Below, in pieces: positions 1-6,686 of a DNA stretch of 10,399 bases. This DNA comes from an uncultured Synergistales bacterium (GTDB taxonomy: Bacteria; Synergistota; Synergistia; Synergistales; Aminobacteriaceae): contig CAJORD010000341.1 of NCBI GenBank assembly GCA_905236605.1, forward strand, positions 1 to 10,399. Reading direction: 5' to 3'. The position numbers and the translations under genes were made by a program. The notes beneath the pieces are model-generated. The model saw nothing but the letters and a program-made list of their open reading frames with translations. It made no database searches and was not told the DNA's origin. Each line of letters starts with the position of its first letter. Positions within the stretch are counted from its first letter, which is position 1.

Positions 1-960
1 AAGCTCTTCGCCTTTCAAGTTCGCTGCAAGTCCGACGGCCAATTTTATTCGCGCTTGATACGGCGATAACATTCCAGCGCTAATTATTCCCATTTCGAGC
101 AACTGCGCCGCGCTTCCTTCGTAATTTTCTGTCGCTTGAACGATTCCATCAGGATAACGCGAAGCTAAAACGATCGGGACTTCCGCGCGAATAAGTTTTC
201 TTAACAATGGTACCCACGAAGAGGGCACATCGCCATCGCCAAGCCCGGAAACGACGAGGCCGTCAAGTTCTTCAAATTTTTTGTCAAGCAACGCACGAAG
301 CATTAAATCATTATCACCAAGCGAAGCCGTTAAAACAGGAATGTTTCGTGCCAAAGGCTGAACAACTTTTTGAATATAACGATGACGCGGGAATCGCAAC
401 GAAATATAATTTCCCGATGGCTGCGAGAAAACTCCAAGCGGCGACTCCGGGAACGCAAGCAAGCCCGCGCGATTGAAATTTGAAATTCTTAAAACGTCCG
501 CGGGAGCGTAAATCGCATCTTGAACACAAATTAAAACACCTTTGCCGATACATGCGCCCGATAACGCCGCGCGAACAGATTGCGATAATCTCAAACGTGA
601 TTCGCTGTTCGGTGAGTCAGCATTAAAAATCGACCCCGTGAATATTAAAGGCGGATTCAAATCCCAAACTAAGTCAGCAAGATATGAAAGCTCCGATAAC
701 GCTTGAAGCCCGCATGTAACAACAACACCCCTTGCGCCTTCGTCATGAATGAAAGCCGTAACCATGTTAATTAATTCGCCGCACATTCGCAACGTGTAAT
801 TTGAAACTGGCTGAAAGCTCCACTTTTGAAAAACTACATGCTCACGAACGTCTTCAGGCAGGAGCGCATATAATTCTTCATCAGTAAGTTCTCTGTCGTC
901 CTGATGTTGAACTATTCGCCCTCCCGCCAACAACACTACTACTTTATCTCTGTTTTCCAT
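1..960 (-). CDS. Asparaginase-fold protein with degenerate active site (3' end outside window)
   Basis: An open frame of 320 codons reads from ATG at 960 to position 1 without a stop, so only the last few residues are missing (the family is usually 325-350 residues). The order of blocks follows type II L-asparaginase: a first strand with AGGRI (residues 12-16), the VVTCGLQALSE block (79-90) followed by the YLADL helix, PLIFTGSI (104-111), and GVLICVQDAI (141-150). Compared from memory with E. coli AnsB, the nucleophile Thr of GGTI is Arg15, the Thr-Asp of HGTDT are Leu85-Gln86, and the active-site Lys is Arg158. It is therefore probably not an asparaginase; a binding or regulatory role is possible but unproven. 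It starts 22 bp after the LUD gene. GGAG lies 17 nt before the ATG, which is long, but an in-frame TAA directly precedes that ATG. Confidence 0.8.
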   Translation of the reverse strand, partial: MENRDKVVVLLAGGRIVQHQDDRELTDEELYALLPEDVREHVVFQKWSFQPVSNYTLRMCGELINMVTAFIHDEGARGVVVTCGLQALSELSYLADLVWDLNPPLIFTGSIFNADSPNSESRLRLSQSVRAALSGACIGKGVLICVQDAIYAPADVLRISNFNRAGLLAFPESPLGVFSQPSGNYISLRFPRHRYIQKVVQPLARNIPVLTASLGDNDLMLRALLDKKFEELDGLVVSGLGDGDVPSSWVPLLRKLIRAEVPIVLASRYPDGIVQATENYEGSAAQLLEMGIISAGMLSPYQARIKLAVGLAANLKGEEL

Positions 961-982
961 TTAGAAAATTTTTTAAGCTCCT

Positions 983-1627
983 TTAATATCCTAAGTTTTC
1001 GCCGACGACTATAACGTGATACTTTCGACCTTTGACGGCCTGATTAAGAATTAAAATTGCGCGGCACATGCTTTCATCGTTGAGACAGTTGACGCAGTGC
1101 CCGGCCTTTACGCAAGCTGTTTCGACGTGCTGGCGGATTGCGTTCGGGATTGTTGCAGCTTGAGCGCGTTTGATTCCGTCTTCGAGATTGAAAGCAAGTT
1201 TATTAATCCCGATTACGAATAACACGAGGCCATTTCCCCACGCCATGCCCGCAACTCGATTTCCAGTGCCGTCGATGTTAATAATTTGTCCGTCGCGAGT
1301 GAGAGCGTTCGCGCTTGTCAAAAACACGTCGGCGTTATTCTCTTTGAAGCGTGCGGCGCGAGTTTCAGCAGAAGTCATATCGCCGCCCCAATGCTGAAAG
1401 ACGACGTTTCCTCGTTCTTTTAGAGCGTCTAAGGCTCCGATGTCGCGTACTGTGATTGTGCCTGGGATTCCTACTGAAGCATCAGCCGGAATAATTTCCA
1501 AAATTCTTTTCAAGGCGTCCGCACCAGTCGGGACGTATTCAGCCTCGAAGCCCCTGCGCTTGAGAGCCTTAACAACGTCGTTGCCGATGATTTCATTTGC
1601 CTGCACTACGTTTTCATGAATAATCAT
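983..1627 (-). CDS. LUD-domain protein (LutC/YkgG-like, lactate utilization family)
   Basis: This 214-residue protein has the layout of the LUD superfamily: a start resembling a nucleotide/CoA-transferase-like fold, the VGIPGTITVRDIGALDAL block (52-69), VFLTSANALTRDGQIINIDG (101-120) followed by TGNRVAGMAWG (121-131), and a closing VIVVGENLGY. A cysteine cluster near the end (Cys172, Cys178, Cys181, Cys188) could hold a metal or iron-sulfur centre; such cysteines occur in this family as I remember it. LutC-type proteins belong to the LutABC lactate oxidation complex, but no lutA or lutB partner is present here, so a role in lactate metabolism is only a family-level guess. The gene starts 5 bp after the TPR gene, with GGGG about 11 nt before the ATG, and is followed 22 bp later by the asparaginase-like gene. 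The three look co-transcribed. Confidence 0.85.
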   Translation of the reverse strand: MIIHENVVQANEIIGNDVVKALKRRGFEAEYVPTGADALKRILEIIPADASVGIPGTITVRDIGALDALKERGNVVFQHWGGDMTSAETRAARFKENNADVFLTSANALTRDGQIINIDGTGNRVAGMAWGNGLVLFVIGINKLAFNLEDGIKRAQAATIPNAIRQHVETACVKAGHCVNCLNDESMCRAILILNQAVKGRKYHVIVVGENLGY

Positions 1628-1632
1628 AATTT

Positions 1633-3027
1633 TTACTTCCCCTCAATATTTAATTTTTTTAATTCTTGCAACATAATTTCGATTGTTGGGTTACGTTTGA
1701 ATTTTCTCAAAGCCTCGTCAAGAATCCTTTTTGCATCAAAGTACATGCCCTTGGCCCGATAAGCTGCCGCAAGGCCGATATAAGCGCGAACGTCGCTGCC
1801 GTTGAGTTCCATTGCGCGCGCAAAGTAAATCACAGCCGGGTTAAACATTTTGAGATTATACGCATCATTACCTTCGCGAAGAAAATCTTCAAAATTAATC
1901 GGCAAATTTAACTTCTGGACAATTTGTACAGAAGTTGCGCTTTCGTCCTTCGATTTAATTTTTTCTTCCGGCTGCTCTGGTTCCGGCTCCGGCGTTGTGC
2001 CCTCGCCTTTCAGACGATTTAATTCGCGCTGCGCTATTCGTTTGTTGTCTTTCTCGTTTGCAGGCAACGAATTTATATAAGCCTCCCAAGCTATGACGGC
2101 CGTTTGAACATGGTCAGCACTCTCGGCAGATTTCGCTAGCCCCGTCAAGAATGTCAAGACATTCGGATAACGTTTATAACCACGCTGAAATAATTTCATT
2201 GCACCTTCATAATCGCCATTTTGAGATTTAGCTTCAGCACGTTGATAAATTTTTGTCGGCGTCCACTGCTGCGCGAACCACAACGCAAAAAAAACAAATC
2301 CCATGACTATTAGCAACGTCGAACAGATTATTACAGATTTAGACCTATAAGGGTGATGATCTTTCAGTTCTTCTTGTTGCTCACGAAGCTGCTCGGCCTT
2401 CTGCTTACGGCCTCTCAAGGTCTCGTGAAGACGTTCCGTGAAATTTTTACCGTGCTCCGACTTATCTGTCTTAGGGACATACGCAGCACCCTGAAGGCTC
2501 ATGCCTTGTTCGTAATCTAGCTCTTCTTCGTCCTCTTGCTCATTGAGATTTTCTAAATCAGAAGCGCTGATGCCGATTCGTGTCCAGAGTTCCGGCGGCG
2601 GCTCATCAAGGTTCAAATGAAAACCTGTGTCCGCTCCCTGCCAAGCCTCTTGAAAGTCTAAATCGTCATTTTCAACTTCGACTTCTTCAATTTGTTCTTC
2701 TTGTGGCTCCTCTTGTTCTTCGATTGTCGCGACGTCTTCGAGATTTACATTTTCGAGTTCAGATTGAGGCTCTTGTATTTCTTGGGACGGCTCTGGAGTT
2801 TCGAGAGATTCTTGAAGCTGCGTTACGTCTTGTTGTAAATCTAAAATTTCTGAAGAGAGATTTTCGACTTCGATCTGATTTTCTTGATCGCTATCATCGG
2901 GAATGAAATTTGGTTCGTTGGCTGGCTCCGGCTTATCAGGATTTACGGGGGCAAGAAGCAATCCTGTCCCTAAAATTTTTTTGTCAGTGCTCTCAGCCTT
3001 AAGCCAGTCCATAAAATCCTGATTCAA
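1633..3027 (-). CDS. Single-pass membrane TPR protein with acidic N-terminal region
   Basis: The 464-residue product has four parts. Residues 1-175 are extremely rich in Glu, Gln and Asp and are probably disordered. Residues 190-230 are basic and helical (RGRKQKAEQLREQQEE), probably a coiled coil just before the membrane. Residues 230-252 form one hydrophobic segment (VIICSTLLIVMGFVFFALWF). Residues 255-464 contain TPR-like helix pairs at about 255-322 and 379-446, split by a Pro/Glu linker at 343-360. There is no cleavable signal peptide. By the positive-inside rule the acidic part should be cytoplasmic and the TPRs outside. The start is TTG at 3025-3027: AGGTGAG lies 9 nt upstream and an in-frame TGA lies two codons before. 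The alternative ATG at 3010-3012 would be about 24 nt from that site. TPRs bind proteins; the partner is unknown. Confidence 0.8.
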   Translation of the reverse strand: MNQDFMDWLKAESTDKKILGTGLLLAPVNPDKPEPANEPNFIPDDSDQENQIEVENLSSEILDLQQDVTQLQESLETPEPSQEIQEPQSELENVNLEDVATIEEQEEPQEEQIEEVEVENDDLDFQEAWQGADTGFHLNLDEPPPELWTRIGISASDLENLNEQEDEEELDYEQGMSLQGAAYVPKTDKSEHGKNFTERLHETLRGRKQKAEQLREQQEELKDHHPYRSKSVIICSTLLIVMGFVFFALWFAQQWTPTKIYQRAEAKSQNGDYEGAMKLFQRGYKRYPNVLTFLTGLAKSAESADHVQTAVIAWEAYINSLPANEKDNKRIAQRELNRLKGEGTTPEPEPEQPEEKIKSKDESATSVQIVQKLNLPINFEDFLREGNDAYNLKMFNPAVIYFARAMELNGSDVRAYIGLAAAYRAKGMYFDAKRILDEALRKFKRNPTIEIMLQELKKLNIEGK

Positions 3028-3036
3028 AATTCAAAA

Positions 3037-3044
3037 CTCACCTC
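3037..3044 (-). promoter_or_regulatory. Ribosome binding site selecting a TTG start for the TPR gene
   Basis: On the minus strand GAGGTGAG ends 9 nt before TTG (3027-3025). This spacing favours TTG over the in-frame ATG five codons further on. Confidence 0.65.
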
Positions 3045-3060
3045 TTAAAATCTCAAAATG

Positions 3061-3069
3061 ATTATAACA
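3061..3069 (-). promoter_or_regulatory. Extended -10 promoter for the leftward TPR-LUD-asparaginase-like operon
   Basis: Read on the minus strand the sequence is TGTTATAAT, a perfect TGnTATAAT extended -10 element. A -35 match at 17-nt spacing is weak (TTTAAT), as is common for extended -10 promoters. The predicted transcript start near 3054 gives a leader of about 27 nt before the TTG start, just enough for the ribosome binding site. Confidence 0.6.
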
Positions 3070-3106
3070 GTCTGGATTTAGGAATTAAAAATCAAAATTA
3101 CTAATC

Positions 3107-3115
3107 TGCTATTAT
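3107..3115 (+). promoter_or_regulatory. Extended -10 promoter for the rightward fliW-csrA-pur operon
   Basis: TGCTATTAT fits TGnTATnAT. No good -35 hexamer is visible at 16-18 nt spacing. The start would fall near 3122, giving a leader of about 30 nt before fliW. It is the only promoter-like element I can see between the divergent genes on this strand. Confidence 0.5.
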
Positions 3116-3119
3116 TATG

Positions 3120-3136
3120 TTCAAAAAATTTTTGAA
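3120..3136. repeat. 17-bp perfect palindrome at the predicted fliW transcript start
   Basis: TTCAAAAAATTTTTGAA is an inverted repeat with 8-nt arms around a single A. It covers the predicted +1 region of the rightward promoter, and its right arm runs into the weak Shine-Dalgarno GAAGG at 3134-3138. It could be an operator, a weak hairpin, or a chance product of the many A/T tracts in this genome. Confidence 0.45.
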
Positions 3137-3151
3137 GGCACGTGAATAAAA

Positions 3152-3652
3152 ATGTCCAACAAGATTATAAAAACCGAACGTTTCGGCGAGGTGTCGTACA
3201 CACAGGAGGAAGTTTTATTTTTCCCGCGCGGCATTCCCGCCTTTGAAGATAAACACGAATGGATTTTAGCAGGGAGTGATGACAGCGCTATACGTTGGCT
3301 CCAAAGCATCGACGATGGCGCGCTGGCTTTGCCTGTAACGTCCCCTGACGCCATACAATCTGATTATAATGCACGAATCCCGGAAGACGAATTAAATCTC
3401 GTCAACGAATCCGAAGGCGGCACTTTCAATCCCGCGGAACTCGCTTTGCTGATCGTCGTTTCGATTCCTGATAACGCGCCGTGGAACATGACCGCTAATC
3501 TTCGCGCACCGATTTTGATTAACATCAAGACCCGCAAGGCCGTGCAAGTCATCGCGCTTAATGAAGAGTACCCCGTTAGACACACAGTCTTTTCTGAAGA
3601 AGTTCGCGAAAAATTGAAGGCTTCCGCAATGACGAACGGAGGCGAAAATTAA
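3152..3652 (+). CDS. fliW: Flagellar assembly factor FliW
   Basis: This 166-residue protein matches FliW across its length: FPRGIPAFEDKHEWIL (24-39), a WLQSIDDGALALPVTSP block (about 50-66), PAELALLIVVSIP, MTANLRAPILINIKTRKAVQVI, and EYPVRH near the end. In Bacillus and Campylobacter FliW binds both flagellin and CsrA. When flagellin is exported, FliW is freed and sequesters CsrA, relieving repression of flagellin translation. Its stop shares one base with the csrA start, so the two proteins are made in coupled fashion, as their partnership predicts. There are no flagellar genes in the window; instead the pair heads a purine operon. The start ATG has only a weak GAAGG 13 nt upstream, so initiation may be modest or regulated. 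Confidence 0.95.
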   Translation: MSNKIIKTERFGEVSYTQEEVLFFPRGIPAFEDKHEWILAGSDDSAIRWLQSIDDGALALPVTSPDAIQSDYNARIPEDELNLVNESEGGTFNPAELALLIVVSIPDNAPWNMTANLRAPILINIKTRKAVQVIALNEEYPVRHTVFSEEVREKLKASAMTNGGEN

Positions 3653-3942
3653 TGCTCGTACTCAGTAGACGCGTAAATGAAAGTATTCAAATAGGAACAG
3701 ACATTGAAGTTATGATTATCGACGTCAGAGGCGACATCGTGAGAATAGGAATTAACGCGCCACAATCCACGCAGATTTGGCGAAAAGAACTTTGGGACAT
3801 TATCGTTCAGGAGAACAGAGCCGCAGCCGGTGGAGCAAAAATTTCAGGCATCAAAGACGCGCCGCAGCTTCCGCTCTCGACGTTCTCGAAGCTATCAAAA
3901 ATTCCAACTGTACACATTAACAACGAGGAGCAAAAAAATTAA
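3652..3942 (+). CDS. csrA: Carbon storage regulator CsrA with long C-terminal extension
   Basis: The N-terminal ~50 residues are a clear CsrA RNA-binding core: MLVLSRRVNESIQIG (1-15), DVRGDIVRIGINAP (24-37) and IWRKELWDII (42-51), with the functionally important Arg kept at position 44 and the usual neighbouring His replaced by Trp. CsrA dimers bind GGA motifs in mRNA leaders and usually block translation. The protein has 96 residues, against about 61 in E. coli and 74 in B. subtilis. The extra tail contains a Pro/Ser-rich stretch and an Asn/Glu-rich end. In FliW-containing bacteria the CsrA tail is where FliW binds, so this tail may serve that interaction. GGAGG lies 9 nt before the ATG, inside the end of fliW. 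The stop overlaps the purE start by one base. Confidence 0.95.
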   Translation: MLVLSRRVNESIQIGTDIEVMIIDVRGDIVRIGINAPQSTQIWRKELWDIIVQENRAAAGGAKISGIKDAPQLPLSTFSKLSKIPTVHINNEEQKN

Positions 3943-4433
3943 TGAAGGTTGCAATAGTTCTTGGAAGCGACAGCGATATAAAAATCGCAGAGAAGTCAAT
4001 CGAAGTTCTAAATCAGCTCGGCCTTGAGTTCGACATAAATATAATCTCGGCTCATCGAACCCCAGAACGCGCTCGTGAGTTCGCAATTACAGCGCGCGAA
4101 AAAAATTTTGGTGTCATCATAGCGATCGCGGGGAAGTCAGCAGCACTCGCGGGAGTCTTGGCGGCTCATACTCGTGTTCCCGTTATTGGCGTGCCTGTGA
4201 AGTCCGACGACCTAGGCGGAATGGACGCGCTTTTATCCACAGCGCAGATGCCCCCGGGCGTTCCTGTTGCGTGCGTGGCGATTGACGGCGGAGCCAACGC
4301 GACTTGGCTTGCGGCTCGAATTTTGGCATTAAGTGATGAAAAGCTCGCCCAAAAATTAGAATCAGAAGCGGCGAACATGGCTTTGAAAGTTGAGAACAAA
4401 AATAATGAAATCAAACAACGATACAACAAGTAA
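3942..4433 (+). CDS. purE: N5-carboxyaminoimidazole ribonucleotide mutase PurE
   Basis: This 163-residue cytoplasmic enzyme of de novo purine synthesis forms CAIR, normally from N5-CAIR made by PurK (class I). GSDSD (8-12) and SAHRTPE (36-42) are the class I signature, and IGVPV plus LLSTAQMPPGVPVA (97-110) complete the fold. One oddity is that the usual A-H-L-(P/A)-G active-site loop reads AGKSAALAG (63-71), so the His is Ala and the loop looks a little like the AGRSN loop of class II (direct AIR carboxylase) enzymes. No purK is in the window. Translation is coupled to csrA through a TAATG overlap, with GAGGAG shortly upstream. Its last 29 nt overlap purM. Confidence 0.93.
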   Translation: MKVAIVLGSDSDIKIAEKSIEVLNQLGLEFDINIISAHRTPERAREFAITAREKNFGVIIAIAGKSAALAGVLAAHTRVPVIGVPVKSDDLGGMDALLSTAQMPPGVPVACVAIDGGANATWLAARILALSDEKLAQKLESEAANMALKVENKNNEIKQRYNK

Positions 4434-5424
4434 GCGTTACAGAGATTCGGGCGTCGATGTTCAAGCAGGCTATGACGCTGTGAAATTAATGAAATCTCAC
4501 GTGGCACGAACAAAAATCCCCGGTGTGTTTTCAGATTTGGGCGGCTTCGGAGGAATGTTCGAGCTAGATTCAAATTTGAAAAATCCGATTTTAGTCAGCG
4601 GCACCGACGGAGTCGGAACAAAATTAAAAATTGCGTTTGAACTTGATAAACATGATTCAGTCGGTATAGATTGCGTGGCCATGTGCGCGAATGATGTTTT
4701 ATGCAGCGGAGCGAGACCGCTGTTTTTTCTTGATTATGTAGCCGTCGGGAAAAACATTCCTGAAAAAGTCGCGGCTATCGTGTCGGGCGTTGCTGAAGGC
4801 TGCGTTCAAGCCGGCTGTGCTTTAATCGGCGGCGAGACTGCGGAGATGCCGGGCTTCTATCCTGTGAATGAATATGATATAGCGGGCTTTTGTGTCGGCG
4901 TCGTTGAACGTGAAAAAATTTTGAATCCCGAGAACGTCAAGCCGGTAGATTTAATAATCGCGTTACCGTCGTCTGGAGTTCATTCAAACGGATTTTCACT
5001 CGTGAGAAAAATTTTTGAAAATAAAAATCTTAATGAATATGTCAACGAGCTTGGAAAAACTCTTGGCGAAGAATTATTGACACCGACAAAAATTTACGTT
5101 CGTGAAGTCCTGCCCGTGATTTCAAAAGTTAAATCCATTGCTCACATCACCGGCGGCGGATTTTATGAAAATATTCCGCGAGCCTTGCCCAAAAATCTCA
5201 CAGCGAAAATCAATCTTGCTTCATTGAAAACACCTCCGATTTTTGATTTATTAATGACAGCAGGAAAAATTGAACGTGATGAAATGTTCCATGTGTTTAA
5301 TATGGGCGTCGGCATGGTCTTAATCGTAAGTCCTGATGACGCGGGCGAAATTTTGAACGCAATAAAAGATTCTTATTTAATCGGCGAAATTATTGAAGAA
5401 GAAGGAGGAGTAAAACTTTGTTAA
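4405..5424 (+). CDS. purM: Phosphoribosylformylglycinamidine cyclo-ligase (AIR synthetase) PurM
   Basis: PurM closes the imidazole ring, turning FGAM and ATP into AIR. From ATG 4405 the protein has 339 residues, close to the family norm of about 340-350. Visible marks are YRDSGVDVQAG (12-22), the GTDGVGTKL ATP-binding strand (66-74), CVAMCANDVLCSGA (90-103), GGETAEMPG (142-150), and LPSSGVHSNGFSL further on. ATG 4405 is chosen because family members begin about ten residues before the YxDxGVD motif; a TTG at 4390 in the same frame would add five residues. The start lies inside purE (29-nt overlap), and no strong ribosome binding site is visible, so translation probably depends on purE. The 3' end overlaps the purN start by 7 nt. 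Confidence 0.93.
   Translation: MKSNNDTTSKRYRDSGVDVQAGYDAVKLMKSHVARTKIPGVFSDLGGFGGMFELDSNLKNPILVSGTDGVGTKLKIAFELDKHDSVGIDCVAMCANDVLCSGARPLFFLDYVAVGKNIPEKVAAIVSGVAEGCVQAGCALIGGETAEMPGFYPVNEYDIAGFCVGVVEREKILNPENVKPVDLIIALPSSGVHSNGFSLVRKIFENKNLNEYVNELGKTLGEELLTPTKIYVREVLPVISKVKSIAHITGGGFYENIPRALPKNLTAKINLASLKTPPIFDLLMTAGKIERDEMFHVFNMGVGMVLIVSPDDAGEILNAIKDSYLIGEIIEEEGGVKLC
5401..5410 (+). promoter_or_regulatory. Strong ribosome binding site selecting a TTG start for the purN-purO gene
   Basis: GAAGGAGGAG ends 7 nt before TTG at 5418-5420. No in-frame ATG appears until residue 89, and the essential PurN N-terminal strand (KISVLVSGGGTNL) begins directly after the TTG, so the rare start is nearly certain. 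Confidence 0.8.
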
Positions 5425-6671
5425 AAATTTCTGTTCTCGTTTCCGGTGGCGGCACAAACTTGCAAGCCCTAATCGACGCTCAAAATAACGGAATTTTGAA
5501 ATCTGGGCGAGTTGTTCAAGTTATATCGAGCCGAAGCGACGCTTACGCAATCGAACGCGCAAAGAAATTCGGGATCTCTGTTGACGTCGTGGACTTTAAA
5601 ACTTCAGGCGACAACTTTGAAAATAAAATTTTGAGCGCTCTTGAGAAATTCAAGCCCGAAGTTATAGTTTTGGCTGGCTTCATGCACATCTTGAGCAAAA
5701 ATTTTATCGAGAAATCGCAAGCAAAAATTATAAACATTCACCCGTCTTTAATACCTGCGTTTTGCGGACGCGGTTTTTACGGTTTAAAAGTCCATGAAGC
5801 AGTTTTGAAGAGCGGAAATAAAATCACGGGCGCGACTGTTCATCTTGTGAACGAAATCCCCGACGGCGGAGAAATCCTAGCGCAGAAGCCCGTAGCAATT
5901 CGTCCTGACGACACCCCCGAAAAATTACAGCGTCGCGTCATGGAAGAGGCCGAATGGATAATCCTTCCGCGAGCCGTCGAAGAAGTCTGCTCAAAAATTT
6001 CAAAGATTATTCCGTACTCAATCAAATATCCCGGCCGAGGCATTATCACGGGCATGACTGAATCAGGCCGCCCGGCGCTTGCTTATTTCATAATGGGGCG
6101 AAGCGCTTCAAGCAAAGCTCGAATTTTTGAACGTGCCGGGGACGAATTAATAATCAAGCTCACGAAGCAAGATAAAAATTTTGATCCGTCTTTGATTTTA
6201 TACGCGCCGTTGAGAATTTTTGAAGATAAAATCATAGTCACAAATGGCGATCAAACAGACACGATTTACGATTTTTTGAAAGCCGGCAAAACTTTCGAGG
6301 ACGCTTTACGAACTCGCGATTATGAACCTGACGCCCCGCATTACACGCCGCGAATTAGCGCGATAATGAACAAATCCGGCTTCAAGCAAAGCATTTTGAA
6401 ACGCGCAGGAAAATTTTTCTTTGAATATAATTTTGAGCCCGGCTTCGGAAGATTAATTCATACTTACGACCACGATGTAAGAAAAGATGAAATCTTGCCG
6501 TCATTCATGGGCGAGCCTCGCAAAGTCAAAATTTCTGATGACATTGAAAAATTCGCGTCGTCATTGTGGGACGAGATTGGTGAAGATTACAGAGTCGCAA
6601 TGTACGTGAGATTTTATGATTCAAATTTTGCGACTTACGAAGACAGAATTTTTAACACGAACACACTTTAA
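5418..6671 (+). CDS. purN: Fusion of GAR transformylase (PurN) and archaeal-type IMP cyclohydrolase (PurO)
   Basis: Residues 1-195 are a complete folate-dependent GAR formyltransferase: SGGGTNLQALID (9-20), INIHPSLIPAF (105-115) with the catalytic Asn106 and His108, and HLVNEIPDGGEIL (142-154) with the catalytic Asp149. Residues about 200-417 match archaeal IMP cyclohydrolase PurO: YPGRGIITG (204-212), AYFIMGRSASSKARIF (222-237, compare YRVSSRSFPNR), VTNGDQTDTI (274-283, compare VSNGSHTDTI) and DYEPDAPHYTPRISAIM (301-317). The two domains are in one frame with no stop or frameshift and a short linker, giving 417 residues. The fusion would link step 3 with the final ring closure of FAICAR to IMP. 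It complements the neighbouring AICAR transformylase, which lacks a cyclohydrolase half. The PurO tail (330-417) is longer than in archaeal proteins as I recall them. Confidence 0.92.
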   Translation: MLKISVLVSGGGTNLQALIDAQNNGILKSGRVVQVISSRSDAYAIERAKKFGISVDVVDFKTSGDNFENKILSALEKFKPEVIVLAGFMHILSKNFIEKSQAKIINIHPSLIPAFCGRGFYGLKVHEAVLKSGNKITGATVHLVNEIPDGGEILAQKPVAIRPDDTPEKLQRRVMEEAEWIILPRAVEEVCSKISKIIPYSIKYPGRGIITGMTESGRPALAYFIMGRSASSKARIFERAGDELIIKLTKQDKNFDPSLILYAPLRIFEDKIIVTNGDQTDTIYDFLKAGKTFEDALRTRDYEPDAPHYTPRISAIMNKSGFKQSILKRAGKFFFEYNFEPGFGRLIHTYDHDVRKDEILPSFMGEPRKVKISDDIEKFASSLWDEIGEDYRVAMYVRFYDSNFATYEDRIFNTNTL

Positions 6672-6686
6672 GGAGCTGAAATCACA

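Noticed and set aside
207..476. Plus-strand open frame of 89 codons
   Set aside because: It lies antisense inside the asparaginase-like gene, has an unusual Arg/His-rich composition and no ribosome binding site.
3120..3151. Purine riboswitch or other leader RNA before fliW
   Set aside because: The predicted leader is only about 30 nt, too short for a known riboswitch.
4166..4573. Minus-strand open frame of 135 codons across purE and purM
   Set aside because: It is a shadow of two clearly conserved genes on the other strand and shows no family features.
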